Below, piece by piece: positions 45,619-54,919 of a stretch of DNA of 64,000 nucleotides. The position numbers were made by a program, and so were the translations under genes. The notes under the pieces are model-generated. The model saw nothing but the letters and a program-made list of their open reading frames with translations. It did not search any database and was not told the origin of the DNA. Positions within the stretch are counted from its first letter, which is position 1. Every line of letters starts with the position of its first letter. The DNA is from Silicimonas sp963779765 (GTDB lineage Bacteria; Pseudomonadota; Alphaproteobacteria; Rhodobacterales; Rhodobacteraceae): positions 620,001-684,000 of the forward strand of contig CAVZZP010000001.1 in the NCBI GenBank assembly GCA_963779765.1, in the 5' to 3' direction.

Positions 45619-45899
45619 TGCGCCGCGCAATAGCCTTTACCCTGATGGGCCCGCTGGCGCTTGCCGCCTGCGGTGCCGAAATGAACGCCGCCTCTCAGTC
45701 GCAGATGCGCGCCGCCTGCCTCGAGCGCTTTGCTGCCAGCATCAGCGCGCCGCTCGCCGGTGTGGAAGTGAATGCAATGGGCCGGGTGTCGAACAAGGAC
45801 ACGACCGGAATTTACGTCGGAGCCGCAGCAGGCACCGAACGCGCCTATTGCGAAGTCGATCGATCGGGCCAGATCGTCCGCTTCGAAGCAGTCTACTGA
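45618..45899 (+). CDS. Small putative lipoprotein
   Basis: The protein is 93 aa with a lipobox 'LALAAC' near residue 18, so it is probably lipid-anchored in the envelope. The mature part contains 'AACLERFAASISAPL' and a second cysteine in 'AYCEVDRSG'. No family is recognised. It is coupled to the DUF3309 gene (TGATG) and overlaps the convergent trxC end by seven bases. Confidence 0.7.
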   Translation: MRRAIAFTLMGPLALAACGAEMNAASQSQMRAACLERFAASISAPLAGVEVNAMGRVSNKDTTGIYVGAAAGTERAYCEVDRSGQIVRFEAVY

Positions 45900-46315
45900 C
45901 CCATCCACGACACGATGGCGGACGCCTGCACGGCGCCCGCCAGACGTGCTTCCTCGCGCCCATTCCGGAACCGGATCAACAGCGGGATGCCACGGATGCC
46001 GAACCGCGCACCTGCCTGAGGGTGGGCCTCGGTGTCCAGCTTCGCAAAGCGCGCGCGACCTGACAATTCCTTGGCGGCCTTCGAGAATTCTGGCGCCATC
46101 ATGCGACAAGGTCCGCACCATCCCGCCCAGAAGTCGACGACGAGCGGGACCTCGTCCATCGTCCGAGCCTTCTCCAGGACATCGAACCCGATCTCGACCG
46201 GCGTCGAGGGCATCAATCCCGCGCCGCAGGTTCCGCATTTCGGCGTATCGGTCAGCTTGTCCGCGGGCACTCGATTTCCCTGCCCGCAGGTCAGGCACGC
46301 CAGCTTCACGTTCAT
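45893..46315 (-). CDS. trxC: Thioredoxin TrxC (thioredoxin 2)
   Basis: This 140-aa protein has an N-terminal zinc finger ('CLTCGQGNR' and 'CGTCGAGL') before a thioredoxin fold with active site 'FWAGWCGPCRMMAP' and cis-proline 'RGIPLLIRF'. It is a cytosolic disulfide reductase important under oxidative stress, reduced by thioredoxin reductase. The ATG at 46315 follows GGAGGGAGAAC-like purines; earlier in-frame starts are not needed. Confidence 0.94.
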   Translation of the reverse strand: MNVKLACLTCGQGNRVPADKLTDTPKCGTCGAGLMPSTPVEIGFDVLEKARTMDEVPLVVDFWAGWCGPCRMMAPEFSKAAKELSGRARFAKLDTEAHPQAGARFGIRGIPLLIRFRNGREEARLAGAVQASAIVSWMGQ

Positions 46316-46422
46316 TTCGTTCTCCCTCCGAAGTTCTCCCAGTTCAGTTGGGAGGGAGAGGCAAATCATTCAATATCCGGAATGTAACATCGACCTTGAT
46401 CCGTGTTCCGGAAGCGGCATTG

Positions 46423-46797
46423 ATGCCGCCCATGTCGCTTGCACGGATCGCCCCCTACCTGTTCTCGATCCTGATCGTGATCGTCGCCGCCCACTGGGGC
46501 GTCAGCCGCTCCTATGGCGCTCACCCGTTCTGGGCCACATCGATAGCTTGGATCGGCGCCCCGACAGGCGCCCTCTTCGCTCTTCTGATCCGGCGCAGGC
46601 GTTGGCCGCTTCGGCTTCTTCTTGCTTCAGGTCTCCTCGCGCTGTGCGCCGCAGCCGCTCACCAGGGCCGCCTCGCCTTTGCAGCCTCCTTTGCCGAGAA
46701 CCGACTGGCCGGCCAGGCGTGGTATCTCGGCTGGATCGGGGTCGCCGCGGCCTCCTCGGCGCTGATCGCCATTGTCCTGACACCGCTGCGTCGGTGA
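46423..46797 (+). CDS. Hypothetical small membrane protein
   Basis: The protein is about 124 aa with four hydrophobic stretches ('IAPYLFSILIVIVAAHWGVSR', 'TSIAWIGAPTGALFALLI', 'LRLLLASGLLALCAAAA', 'WIGVAAASSALIAIVL'). No family is recognised. ATG 46423 or 46432 may be used. Its stop overlaps the LysE-type gene start (GTGA), which supports joint expression and perhaps a shared transport-related role. Confidence 0.6.
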   Translation: MPPMSLARIAPYLFSILIVIVAAHWGVSRSYGAHPFWATSIAWIGAPTGALFALLIRRRRWPLRLLLASGLLALCAAAAHQGRLAFAASFAENRLAGQAWYLGWIGVAAASSALIAIVLTPLRR

Positions 46798-47393
46798 CCA
46801 CCTTCTTCTCAGGCTTCGCCGTCAGCCTCTCGCTGATCATGGCCATTGGCGCGCAGAATGCCTTCGTCCTTCGTCAGGGCATCCGGCGGCGGCACGTCGA
46901 GCTGGTCGTCCTGACCTGCATCCTGTCGGAGGCGATCCTGATCGCATCCGGCGTCGCTGGCTTCGGCGTGCTGATGGAGGCCGCGCCATGGATCGAGCCT
47001 CTGGCGAAATGGGGCGGTGCCGCCTTCCTGATCGTCTACGGCGCCCTGAGTGCACGCCGTGCCCTGACCGAAACGGGATCTCTCGTCGCAGGGGAAGGAC
47101 CGCGGCAGACGGCACGCTCCGCAGTGCTGACGTGCATGGCGCTGACCTGGCTCAACCCTCATGTTTACCTCGACACGGTCGTCCTCCTCGGCGCCATTGC
47201 ATCGCAGTATGGCGACGACCGCTGGACCTTCGGCGCGGGTGCTCTGACCGCGTCGACGGTCTTCTTCCTCGCACTGGGCTACGGCGCGACGCTGCTGGCG
47301 CCCATCTTCGCACGTCCCGCGGCCTGGCGTGTGCTCGACATGGGCGTCGCCCTCGTGATGTGGAGCATCGCCCTGGCCCTCGTCGCGGGTTGA
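46794..47393 (+). CDS. LysE/ArgO family amino acid exporter
   Basis: This 199-aa protein has six helices and the LysE signature 'SLIMAIGAQNAFVLRQGIRRRHV' at the N-terminus, plus 'TWLNPHVYLDTVVLLGAIA', typical of ArgO-like arginine/lysine exporters. It exports basic amino acids or analogues across the inner membrane. The GTG start at 46794 overlaps the upstream stop. Confidence 0.93.
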   Translation: MTTFFSGFAVSLSLIMAIGAQNAFVLRQGIRRRHVELVVLTCILSEAILIASGVAGFGVLMEAAPWIEPLAKWGGAAFLIVYGALSARRALTETGSLVAGEGPRQTARSAVLTCMALTWLNPHVYLDTVVLLGAIASQYGDDRWTFGAGALTASTVFFLALGYGATLLAPIFARPAAWRVLDMGVALVMWSIALALVAG

Positions 47394-47425
47394 GCCTCAC
47401 CGACCGACAGCGCATAGAGAAGCCG

Positions 47426-48346
47426 ATGCCCGACGCGCCCTTCGCCCCGCCTCCCGTGATCCGCACACCTATCGACCGGCCACTTGCCGGGATCGGCTGG
47501 ATGATCCTGACCGGTCTGCTCTTCGTCGGAGTGACGGCGGGTGTCAAACACGGCGCCAAAGACTTGCCTGCCCCCGAAAGCGCGTTCCTGCGCTACGTCT
47601 TCGGACTTGTCTGGCTGTTGCCCGCGTGGCGCGAGATCCGGAGCGCCCCCCTCACGCGTCAGCAGATGCGCATCCTCGGCATTCGCGGCTTTGCCCATTC
47701 CTTCGCGGTAATGCTTTGGTTCTTCGCCATGACCCGCATCACCATCGCTGAGGTTACGGCGATGAACTACATGACGCCGGTCTATGTCACCCTCGCCGCC
47801 GCGCTCGTACTGGGAGAGAGGCTTGCCGCCCGCCGGATCGTGGCCATCCTCGTGGCCTTCCTCGGCGCGCTTCTCATCCTTCGTCCGGGCCTGAGAGCGC
47901 TCGACGACGGTCACTTCGCTATGATCTTCGCTGCCGTCCTCTTCGCCTTCAGCTACCTGATCGCCAAGCGGTTCTCGGGCGAATTACCGGCGACGACCAT
48001 CGTTGCCATGCTGTCCATCGTCGTCACCGTCTGCCTTGCCCCCTTCGCCTTCGCCGTCTGGCGCACGCCGACACTGACCGAAGCAGGATGGATCATGGGC
48101 GTCGCCTTCCTCGCCACCGCCGGTCACTACTCGATGACCCGCGCTTTCGCTGCCGCGCCCGTCTCCGTGACCCAGCCCGTGACCTTCCTTCAACTCATCT
48201 GGTCGGTCCTGCTCGGCGTCTTCGTCTTCAGCGAAGAGGCCGACGCCTGGGTCATCCTCGGCGGCACCGTCATCATCGCCGCCACGACCTTCATCGCCAT
48301 CCGCGAGGCCATGCTGTCGCGCGCTATCGCCAACGGAAAGGATTAG
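47426..48346 (+). CDS. DMT superfamily (EamA) transporter
   Basis: The protein is 306 aa with ten helices as two EamA repeats ('GWMILTGLLFVGVTAGVKHGAKDL...' and 'MIFAAVLFAFSYLIAKRFSG', each ending in a conserved 'P(V)..T..A..LGE' or 'FLQLIWSVLLGVFVFSE' region). It is probably a metabolite exporter with unknown substrate. It follows the LysE gene by 32 bases and precedes the GST gene by two, so these may be one transcript. Confidence 0.9.
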   Translation: MPDAPFAPPPVIRTPIDRPLAGIGWMILTGLLFVGVTAGVKHGAKDLPAPESAFLRYVFGLVWLLPAWREIRSAPLTRQQMRILGIRGFAHSFAVMLWFFAMTRITIAEVTAMNYMTPVYVTLAAALVLGERLAARRIVAILVAFLGALLILRPGLRALDDGHFAMIFAAVLFAFSYLIAKRFSGELPATTIVAMLSIVVTVCLAPFAFAVWRTPTLTEAGWIMGVAFLATAGHYSMTRAFAAAPVSVTQPVTFLQLIWSVLLGVFVFSEEADAWVILGGTVIIAATTFIAIREAMLSRAIANGKD

Positions 48347-48348
48347 AA

Positions 48349-48975
48349 ATGATCGACCTCTACACCTGGACCACCCCGAATGGCCGCAAGGTCTCGATCG
48401 CACTCGAAGAACTCGGCCTGCCCTACGAGGCCCACGCCGTGAACATCGGGCAGGACGAGCAGTTCGCCCCTGACTTCCTGAAGGTTTCGCCCAACAACAA
48501 GATCCCTGCCATCGTCGAGCGCGAGACCGGGTTTCACCTGATGGAGTCCGGCGCGATCCTGCTGTGGCTGGCCGAACGCGAGGGCAAGCTGATGCCGAAG
48601 GGCGACGGCAGGTGGGAGGTCATCGAGTGGCTGATGTGGCAAATGGGCGGCGTCGGCCCGATGCTGGGACAGGTCCACCACTTCGTGAAGTACAACGCCG
48701 GCAAGGCCCAATATGCCGAGGAGCGCTTTTCGAAGGAAGCGCGGCGGCTCTATGGCGTCCTCGACAAGCGGCTTCAGGGCCGCGACTTCATCGCGGGCGA
48801 GTATTCCATCGCGGACATCGCCACATGGCCGTGGATCAGCCGCTTCGAATGGCAGGAGATCGACCTCAACGACTTCCCGCGCGTGCGGGATTGGTATCTC
48901 CGGATCGCCGAACGTCCCGCCGTCCAACGGGGCTATGACCAGCCGAAGAAGGTGGGCGACATCCCCCGACCTTGA
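48349..48975 (+). CDS. Glutathione S-transferase family protein (YfcG/Ure2-like)
   Basis: This 208-aa protein has an N-terminal thioredoxin-like domain 'DLYTWTTPNGRKVSIALEELGLPYEAHAVNI' with 'NKIPAI' (cis-Pro) and 'LMESGAILLWLAE' binding glutathione. The C-terminal helical domain has 'SIADIATWPWISRFEW'. The 'TTPNGRKVS' motif is that of the YfcG/YghU disulfide-bond reductases. It is cytosolic; the electrophile or disulfide substrate is unknown. Confidence 0.92.
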   Translation: MIDLYTWTTPNGRKVSIALEELGLPYEAHAVNIGQDEQFAPDFLKVSPNNKIPAIVERETGFHLMESGAILLWLAEREGKLMPKGDGRWEVIEWLMWQMGGVGPMLGQVHHFVKYNAGKAQYAEERFSKEARRLYGVLDKRLQGRDFIAGEYSIADIATWPWISRFEWQEIDLNDFPRVRDWYLRIAERPAVQRGYDQPKKVGDIPRP

Positions 48976-49085
48976 CGGCAATCGTCTACGACGGGGGGCG
49001 AATGTCAGGGAAACTCAGACTTTTCGCCCCTATTTTGCCCTTTTCAACAACGAAACTCCCGCCGATCCAGCAGGAGTTTCGTTCG

Positions 49086-49655
49086 ATGAGCAGCCCCCAG
49101 ACCGCGTCGCCTGACGGTAAGTTCCAGAACCGCATCGAGCGTCTGGCCGAAAAGCACGCGCCGGCCGCGGCCGCGAGGGCGCAGGTTCAGGTCATCCCGC
49201 ACTGGTCGGAAAATTTCATGTATCCGCTGTCGCTCATCTGTGCGGCGCTTGTCGGCATGGTCGCCGTCGTCCTGTCGCGCTACGTGCGCTTCCACCTTCT
49301 TGGCGGTTCGCTGGCCGGCGACGACGCGGACATCGCGATGCTGATGGACGGCGCCCTCGCGGCGGGGTGTTCCTTCGTGCTGTTCACGGTGCTCCGCTTC
49401 GGCGGCGCCGTACATAAGACAGCCCAGACCTTCGGCATCGTCGCCATGATCCTGGTTATGCACAACTTCGTCCACTGGATGCCGAAGGCCTTCGACCTCA
49501 CCTTCTCGAGCAAGTGGACGTCCGAGGTCATCGCGACGACCGAACCGAACTCGCTCCTGTTCCGCGGCGTATCCTTTGCGCTGGCGCCGGAGAAGGTTGC
49601 CGAAGAAGACGCCGAACCGGTCAAGCCGGTCGTGCGGCGGTTCGGAAAGCTTTAG
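49086..49655 (+). CDS. Hypothetical membrane protein
   Basis: The protein is 189 aa with a soluble N-terminal 40 residues, then three helices ('YPLSLICAALVGMVAVVLSRYV', 'LMDGALAAGCSFVLFTVLRF', 'AQTFGIVAMILVMHNFVHW') and a soluble tail. It recurs by pattern in Rhodobacterales next to the following ParA gene; I recognise no functional family. ATG 49086 was chosen over 48972 because the longer form has an unlikely leader overlapping the GST stop. Confidence 0.7.
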   Translation: MSSPQTASPDGKFQNRIERLAEKHAPAAAARAQVQVIPHWSENFMYPLSLICAALVGMVAVVLSRYVRFHLLGGSLAGDDADIAMLMDGALAAGCSFVLFTVLRFGGAVHKTAQTFGIVAMILVMHNFVHWMPKAFDLTFSSKWTSEVIATTEPNSLLFRGVSFALAPEKVAEEDAEPVKPVVRRFGKL

Positions 49656-50281
49656 ACGCCGAGCCGCGACAGCACTTCCTTGGTCAGGGCGTCGATTTCT
49701 ACACTCCAGGCGCCCTTGGGCCGCTCGAGGACGCCTTTCCCGACACCAAGCGTCTCGGGATAGGCGACTCTGTGGCCAATCATCGTCGCGGCCCGCTTGA
49801 CGCCCAAATCCTTCAACGCTGCGTCGACGCCCTCGGCAACCTTCGTCCCGGCCTTGGCACGGTTCAGGACCACCATGACCTCCGCCTTCTCACGCGTCGC
49901 GAGGTCCAGAACGCCCTCGGTCGCCCAAACATCGACTTGGCTTGCCGAGACGGGAACGATGACAAGGTCGCTTTCGCGGATGGCGGGCTTCAGGTCGCTG
50001 TCGATCTTCGGCGGCGTGTCCACGATGACGAAATCGACTTCGCCCCTCAGCTTGTCGCACTCGTAGCTGACGCCCCAGGCGCTTGCCGTCGAGAAAGACA
50101 GGCCTGGATCTCCTCCCTCGCGTCGTGCAAGGAACCAGCGGCCGAGCGAGCCTTGAGGATCGGTGTCCAGAAGCGCAACCTTGTGACCCATCCGCGATAG
50201 CGACACGGCGAGGTTCGCGGCGAGGGTGGTCTTGCCCGCACCGCCTTTCTGCTGAGCGACGGTAATGATCTTTCCAGCCAC
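49652..50281 (-). CDS. ParA family ATPase
   Basis: This 209-aa protein has a deviant Walker A 'QQKGGAGKTTLAANLA', Walker A' 'VALLDTDPQGSLGRW' and 'FVIVDTPPKIDSDL'. It is a short ParA/MinD-type partition ATPase lacking the long N-terminal helix-turn-helix of plasmid ParA. No parB or centromere-like repeats are adjacent, so it probably positions some other cargo. GTG 50281 gives the usual 'AGKIITVAQQKGG' N-terminus. It overlaps the convergent gene by four bases. Confidence 0.9.
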   Translation of the reverse strand: MAGKIITVAQQKGGAGKTTLAANLAVSLSRMGHKVALLDTDPQGSLGRWFLARREGGDPGLSFSTASAWGVSYECDKLRGEVDFVIVDTPPKIDSDLKPAIRESDLVIVPVSASQVDVWATEGVLDLATREKAEVMVVLNRAKAGTKVAEGVDAALKDLGVKRAATMIGHRVAYPETLGVGKGVLERPKGAWSVEIDALTKEVLSRLGV

Positions 50282-50367
50282 GACGGACCCCTCTTTGCTG
50301 CATTGCAGCATAACTCATGCCGCGCCGCGACACAACTGGGCGCGCAGAGCACGCGAAGAACGCGCAG

Positions 50368-50775
50368 TCAGGGCGCGACGGCCGCCACGACTTCGACTTC
50401 CACCAGGAACTCCGCCCGCGTGAACCCCGAAACGATGACGAGCGTCGAGGCGGGCAAGCGCTCAACCTCTTTCAACCAGGCATCCCGCGCCGCCATGTAA
50501 CCCCGCATGTGCGCGCGATCCGTGACGTAGGCGTTGATGCGCACCACATCGGCCCGCGTCGCACCGCCAGCGGCAAGGATACGGTCGATGTTGCCGAAAC
50601 AGATCGCCGCCTGAGCTCCCGCCCCCTCCGGCACCGACCCGTCCTCCGCCAGCCCCAACTGCCCTGATGTGTAGACGTAGCGAGCGTCGGACGGCACGGA
50701 CACTCCGTGCGCATAGCGCGCGAAGGGCGGGGCGATTCCCTCAGGCGTCAGCGCCTCGATCCTGTTTCCGGTCAT
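50368..50775 (-). CDS. RidA family enamine/imine deaminase
   Basis: The protein is 135 aa with the YjgF/RidA fold: 'PFARYAHGVSVPSDARYVYTSGQLGLAEDGSVPEGAGAQAAICFGNI' (seen in parts) and the C-terminal 'RAEFLVEVEVVAAVAP' region with the Arg-Glu pair of the active cleft. It hydrolyses reactive enamines or imines. It is divergent from the ABC-importer/amidohydrolase operon that starts 198 bases away, and may deal with intermediates of that pathway. Confidence 0.9.
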   Translation of the reverse strand: MTGNRIEALTPEGIAPPFARYAHGVSVPSDARYVYTSGQLGLAEDGSVPEGAGAQAAICFGNIDRILAAGGATRADVVRINAYVTDRAHMRGYMAARDAWLKEVERLPASTLVIVSGFTRAEFLVEVEVVAAVAP

Positions 50776-50972
50776 GCCGCGCAGGCTGACGGATCGTCCT
50801 TCCCGATGCAACTGGCCTCGCCGTCGCCTCCTCCCTGTGCGAATCGCGGTGGAGTGACTATCAAATGAGCAGTCGCCCCCACCGGCCCTCTGCCGCGTGT
50901 CGGGCTGAATGGAACGTCGATCCGGCGAGAGTTATGCCGGGACCGCAAAAACACCTGTCCGGGGGATCATCA

Positions 50973-51989
50973 ATGTTCTGCAAGATCACTGTCTCGGCCT
51001 GCGCGCTTGTCGTGTCGGCCGGCTTTGCAATGGCCGAGAGCCATGTGATGGAAGTCAATTTCGGCACCAACTGGGTCGCCCAGGCCGAGCACGGCGGCTA
51101 CTATCAGGCCGTCGCCGATGGCACTTACGAGGCCTGCGGTCTGAAGGTCACCATCGTTCCCGGCGGACCGCAGGTGAACAACCGCGCTCTGATGCTGGCG
51201 GGCAAGATCGACTTTTCCATGGGCGGGAACCTTCTGCAGGCCTTTTCCGCGGTGAAGGAAGGCATCCCGCTCAAGGTAGTCGCCGCGCACTTCCAGAAAG
51301 AGCCGCAGGTCCTGCTGACCCATCCGGGCAAGGTGACCGACTTCGAAGGCCTCAAGGACCTCGACACCATGATCATCGGCGACAACGGCTTCCAGAGCTT
51401 TTACCAGTGGATGATGGCCGACTACGGTTTCGACGCCGGAAAGCGCGTGCCCTACACCTTCAACCCGGCCCCGTTCATCGCGAACGAGAACTCGGCGCAG
51501 CAGGGCTATATCACCTCCGAGCCTTTCGCGATCGAGAAGGAAGGCGGCTTTGCACCCGACATCTGGCTTCTGTCCGACGCGGGTTTCAACACCTATGCCA
51601 CGACCGTCGAGACGATGCAGGAGACGATCGACACCAAGCCCGACGCGGTGAGGTGCTTTGTCGAAGGCTCGGCCCTCGGCTGGACGAACTATCTCTACGG
51701 CGACGCTTCTGCAGCGAACGCGCTGATCAAGGAAGCCAACCCCGAGATGTCGGACGAACAGATCGCCTTTTCGATCGATAAGATGAAGGAATACGGCATC
51801 GTCCTGTCCGGCGATGCCGAGACCTCCGGCATCGGCGCGATGACGGCCGAGACGATCCAGAGCTTCTACGACAAGATGGTGGAAGTCGGCGTGCTTGAGG
51901 CCGGGATCGACGTGTCGCAGTCCTACACCCTCGACTTCGCAAACACCGGCGCCTCGCTCGAGCTTCAGAAACAGCTTGCCGCCAAGTGA
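50973..51989 (+). CDS. NMT1/ThiY-like ABC transporter substrate-binding protein
   Basis: This 338-aa protein has a signal peptide ending 'SAGFAMA' and the periplasmic type II binding fold of the NitT/TauT-NMT1 class: 'VNFGTNWVAQAEHGGYYQAVADGTYEACGLKVTIVPGGP' (in parts), 'LAGKIDFSMGG', 'GYITSEPFAIEKEGG'. Relatives bind pyrimidine precursors, taurine, or other small heterocycles. It is the first gene of a coupled operon; the downstream amidohydrolase suggests a cyclic amide or pyrimidine-like ligand. Confidence 0.88.
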   Translation: MFCKITVSACALVVSAGFAMAESHVMEVNFGTNWVAQAEHGGYYQAVADGTYEACGLKVTIVPGGPQVNNRALMLAGKIDFSMGGNLLQAFSAVKEGIPLKVVAAHFQKEPQVLLTHPGKVTDFEGLKDLDTMIIGDNGFQSFYQWMMADYGFDAGKRVPYTFNPAPFIANENSAQQGYITSEPFAIEKEGGFAPDIWLLSDAGFNTYATTVETMQETIDTKPDAVRCFVEGSALGWTNYLYGDASAANALIKEANPEMSDEQIAFSIDKMKEYGIVLSGDAETSGIGAMTAETIQSFYDKMVEVGVLEAGIDVSQSYTLDFANTGASLELQKQLAAK

Positions 51990-52798
51990 GCACGGCTCTT
52001 CATAAGGTCCCGTCCGTCGCGGCGGACGGGACATCGCGCAATCTTCTGTCCATGCAGAACGTGGACAAGATCTTCGGCGGCGACGTCGTGGCGCTGCGCA
52101 ACATGACGCTGGAGGTGCGGGAGGGCGACTTCCTTTCCCTCCTCGGACCTTCGGGCTGCGGCAAGTCCACGGCGCTCCGCCTGATCGCGGGGCTAAGCCA
52201 GCCGACGCGTGGCGCGATCCGTTGGGGAGCGCCGATGGCAGACGGTGACCTCTCCGTCGTGTTCCAGGAGCCGACGCTGATGCCCTGGGCGACCGTGATG
52301 GACAATGTCCTTCTGCCGTTCCGCATCGCCGGAACCCTGACAGACGACGCGCGGGAGCGCACGCGCGACATGCTGGACCGCGTCGGCCTGGCGGCTTTCG
52401 AAGGGGCATATCCGCGCGAGCTTTCGGGCGGCATGAAGATGCGCGTCTCGATTGCGCGCGCCCTCGTCACGCATCCGAAGCTGATGCTGATGGACGAACC
52501 CTTCGCGGCCCTCGACGAGATCACGCGCTTCAAGCTGAATGACGACCTGCTCCAGTTGAAGGACGCGATGGACTGCACCGTGGTTTTCGTCACGCACTCC
52601 GTCTTCGAAAGCGTCTTTCTGTCGAACCGCATCGTCATCATGGCGGCGCGTCCCGGACGTGTGATCCGCGAGTTGAGCGTCGACGCTCCCTATCCAAGGA
52701 CAGAGGCGTTCCGCACATCAGTCGATTACGCCGCGCAATGCAGGGCCGCGTCCGATGCGCTGCACGAAGCCATGGGAGACGACGTTGGTGTCCATTGA
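51986..52798 (+). CDS. ABC transporter ATP-binding protein (NitT/TauT type)
   Basis: The protein is 270 aa with Walker A 'GPSGCGKST', Q-loop 'VVFQEPTLMPW', signature 'LSGGMKMR', Walker B 'LMLMDEP' and H-loop 'VTHS'. It powers uptake with the permease that follows. Met in the signature (GGMKMR) is usual in this subfamily. The GTG start at 51986 overlaps the binding-protein stop. Confidence 0.93.
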   Translation: MSTALHKVPSVAADGTSRNLLSMQNVDKIFGGDVVALRNMTLEVREGDFLSLLGPSGCGKSTALRLIAGLSQPTRGAIRWGAPMADGDLSVVFQEPTLMPWATVMDNVLLPFRIAGTLTDDARERTRDMLDRVGLAAFEGAYPRELSGGMKMRVSIARALVTHPKLMLMDEPFAALDEITRFKLNDDLLQLKDAMDCTVVFVTHSVFESVFLSNRIVIMAARPGRVIRELSVDAPYPRTEAFRTSVDYAAQCRAASDALHEAMGDDVGVH

Positions 52799-53654
52799 TC
52801 CCGCCGTTCCGATGACCGATCCCGCGCCCGTCCTCGACCGCGAGGAGGCGCAACGCCTGCGCGCCGAGCGCCTCTCGCGCACCGGAAGATGGGCGCTGCC
52901 GATCCTCGTTTTCGTCCTCGTCATAGCGGGGTGGCAGTGGCTGGTGACGGCGAAGGAAATTCCGCACTACATCCTGCCCGGACCCGGCCTTGTCGCCTCG
53001 ACGCTGTGGCAGGACTTCGGCATCCTCGCCGGAAGCTGGCTCGTGACGCTGACCGTCACAGGGCTCGCCCTTCTTCTCGCCGTCGTCTTCGGCGGCGGTC
53101 TTGCGATCCTCTTCACCCAGTCGAAGTGGATCGAGATGAGCTTCTTTCCCTATGCGGTGGTGCTACAGGTGACCCCCATCGTCGCCATCGCGCCACTGAT
53201 CTTCATCTACGTCGACTCCAAGATCGCGGGCCTTCTCATCTGCGCCTGGATCGTCGCCTTCTTCCCAATCCTTTCCAACACGACGCTTGGCCTCAACTCG
53301 GCTGACCACAACCTGCGCGACCTTTTCAGCGTCTACGGTGCCTCGCGCTGGCAAAGGTTGCGCTACCTCCAGCTTCCCGCCGCGCTGCCCTACTTCCTGG
53401 GCGGCCTGCGCATCGCAGGGGGTCTCAGCCTGATCGGGGCCGTGGTGGCCGAGTTCGTCGCCGGTTCCGGTGGCATCGGGTCGGGCCTCGCGTTCCGCAT
53501 CCTCGAGTCTAGTTACCGGCTGAACATGCCCCGCATGTTCGCGGCGCTCACGCTGATCGTGGTTACTGGCGTTGCCATTTACCTGATCCTGTCCTGGGTG
53601 ACCTGGATGCTTCTGAGGAAGTGGCACGAAAGTGCCCTGAAGCGCGACGCATGA
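52788..53654 (+). CDS. ABC transporter permease (NitT/TauT type)
   Basis: This 288-aa protein has six helices and the coupling EAA-type loop 'YGASRWQRLRYLQLPAALPYFLGGLRI'. It forms the channel as a homodimer with the upstream ATPase. GTG 52788 is preferred (GGAGA site); ATG 52812 is an alternative. The first 11 bases overlap the ATPase gene. The stop overlaps the next ATG. Confidence 0.92.
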   Translation: MSIDPAVPMTDPAPVLDREEAQRLRAERLSRTGRWALPILVFVLVIAGWQWLVTAKEIPHYILPGPGLVASTLWQDFGILAGSWLVTLTVTGLALLLAVVFGGGLAILFTQSKWIEMSFFPYAVVLQVTPIVAIAPLIFIYVDSKIAGLLICAWIVAFFPILSNTTLGLNSADHNLRDLFSVYGASRWQRLRYLQLPAALPYFLGGLRIAGGLSLIGAVVAEFVAGSGGIGSGLAFRILESSYRLNMPRMFAALTLIVVTGVAIYLILSWVTWMLLRKWHESALKRDA

Positions 53655-54919
53655 GAAGCTGGCGCACGGACGGTCCCGTACGGCTGAGAAACGTCACCGT
53701 GCCGGGAAGCATGATCGGCCTTTCGGACGATCTGGCGACGACAGACATCACGATTCACCAGGGCCGCATCGCGGACCGGGGCGGGGTCGACATCGAGATG
53801 GACCGGGCGATGATCCTGCCCTGCTTCGTCGACATGCACACGCATCTGGACAAGGGCCACATCTGGCCCCGCGCCGGCAATCCGGACGGCACGTTTCCGG
53901 GTGCTCTGTCGACCGTCGCCGCCGACCGTCAGGCCAACTGGAGCCCGGAGGATGTGGCGGCCCGGATGGAGTTCTCGCTGCGATGTGCCTGGGCCCACGG
54001 GACACGCGCGATCCGGACCCACATCGATAGCCTTGCGCCGCAGGACGAGATCTCCTGGCCTGTCTTCGTTGAATTGCGCTCGAAATGGGCGGATCGCATC
54101 GCGTTGCAGGGGTCCAGCCTCATAGGTTGTGAGGCCGTGGACGACATCGCCCGAGACTACGCCGATACCGCAGACATCGTTGCGGCTGCCGGCGGGGTAC
54201 TCGGCATGGTGACCTATGACGTGCCGGACCTCCGCCAACGCCTCCTCGACTTCTTCACGTTGGCTGGAGAGCGCGACCTCGAAGTCGATCTTCACGTCGA
54301 CGAGACCCTCGACGCCTCCGCCGAGACGCTGCGCACTATCGCTGAACTGGTTCTCGAGATCGGGTGGAACCGACCGGTCACGGTCGGCCATTGCTGTTCA
54401 CTGTCGGCGCAGGACGAGGACCGCGCGCTCGACACGCTCGATATCGTCGCCAAGGCAGGCCTGAACGTCGTCAGCCTGCCGATGTGCAACCTCTACCTTC
54501 AGGATCGTCACGCCGATCGCACGCCTCGAATGCGCGGCGTCACCCTCGTCCACGAGATGTTCGCCCGAGGCATCAACGTCAGCTTCGCGTCGGACAACAC
54601 GCGCGACCCGTTCTACGCCTACGGCGACCTCGACATGCTCGAAGTCATGCGGCAGGCCACGCGGATCGCCCATCTCGACCATAGCGAAATGAACTGGCCC
54701 GACGCCTTCCTGCGCAACCCGGCCGAGGCCTGCGGTTTCGCACAGCCCTCGCTTGCCGAAGGCGCCACGGCCGATTTCATCATCTTCCGCGCGCGCAACT
54801 GGACCGAGCTTTTCGCACGGCCCCAATCCGACCGCATCGTTGTCCGTCGAGGAGTTCCGATCGACACCACCCTGCCGGACTATGCCGAGCTCGACCATCT
54901 TATGGACCCCGACCGATGA
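53651..54919 (+). CDS. Cytosine deaminase-like amidohydrolase
   Basis: The protein is 422 aa with a TIM-barrel metal-dependent hydrolase core. 'FVDMHTHLDKGHIW' holds the first two metal histidines, 'DLHVDETLD' and 'VGHCCSL' the next His ligands, and 'SFASDNTRDPFYAYGDLD' the catalytic Asp, an arrangement close to CodA. It should deaminate or open an N-heterocycle in the cytosol. The ATGA overlap with the permease stop and its own stop overlapping the oxidase gene place it mid-operon. Confidence 0.88.
   Translation: MRSWRTDGPVRLRNVTVPGSMIGLSDDLATTDITIHQGRIADRGGVDIEMDRAMILPCFVDMHTHLDKGHIWPRAGNPDGTFPGALSTVAADRQANWSPEDVAARMEFSLRCAWAHGTRAIRTHIDSLAPQDEISWPVFVELRSKWADRIALQGSSLIGCEAVDDIARDYADTADIVAAAGGVLGMVTYDVPDLRQRLLDFFTLAGERDLEVDLHVDETLDASAETLRTIAELVLEIGWNRPVTVGHCCSLSAQDEDRALDTLDIVAKAGLNVVSLPMCNLYLQDRHADRTPRMRGVTLVHEMFARGINVSFASDNTRDPFYAYGDLDMLEVMRQATRIAHLDHSEMNWPDAFLRNPAEACGFAQPSLAEGATADFIIFRARNWTELFARPQSDRIVVRRGVPIDTTLPDYAELDHLMDPDR

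Noticed and set aside
49652..50281. ParA ATPase as evidence of a plasmid or partition locus
   Set aside because: No parB, parS-like repeats or replication gene nearby, and the protein lacks the plasmid-type N-terminal domain; chromosomal orphan ParA is more likely.
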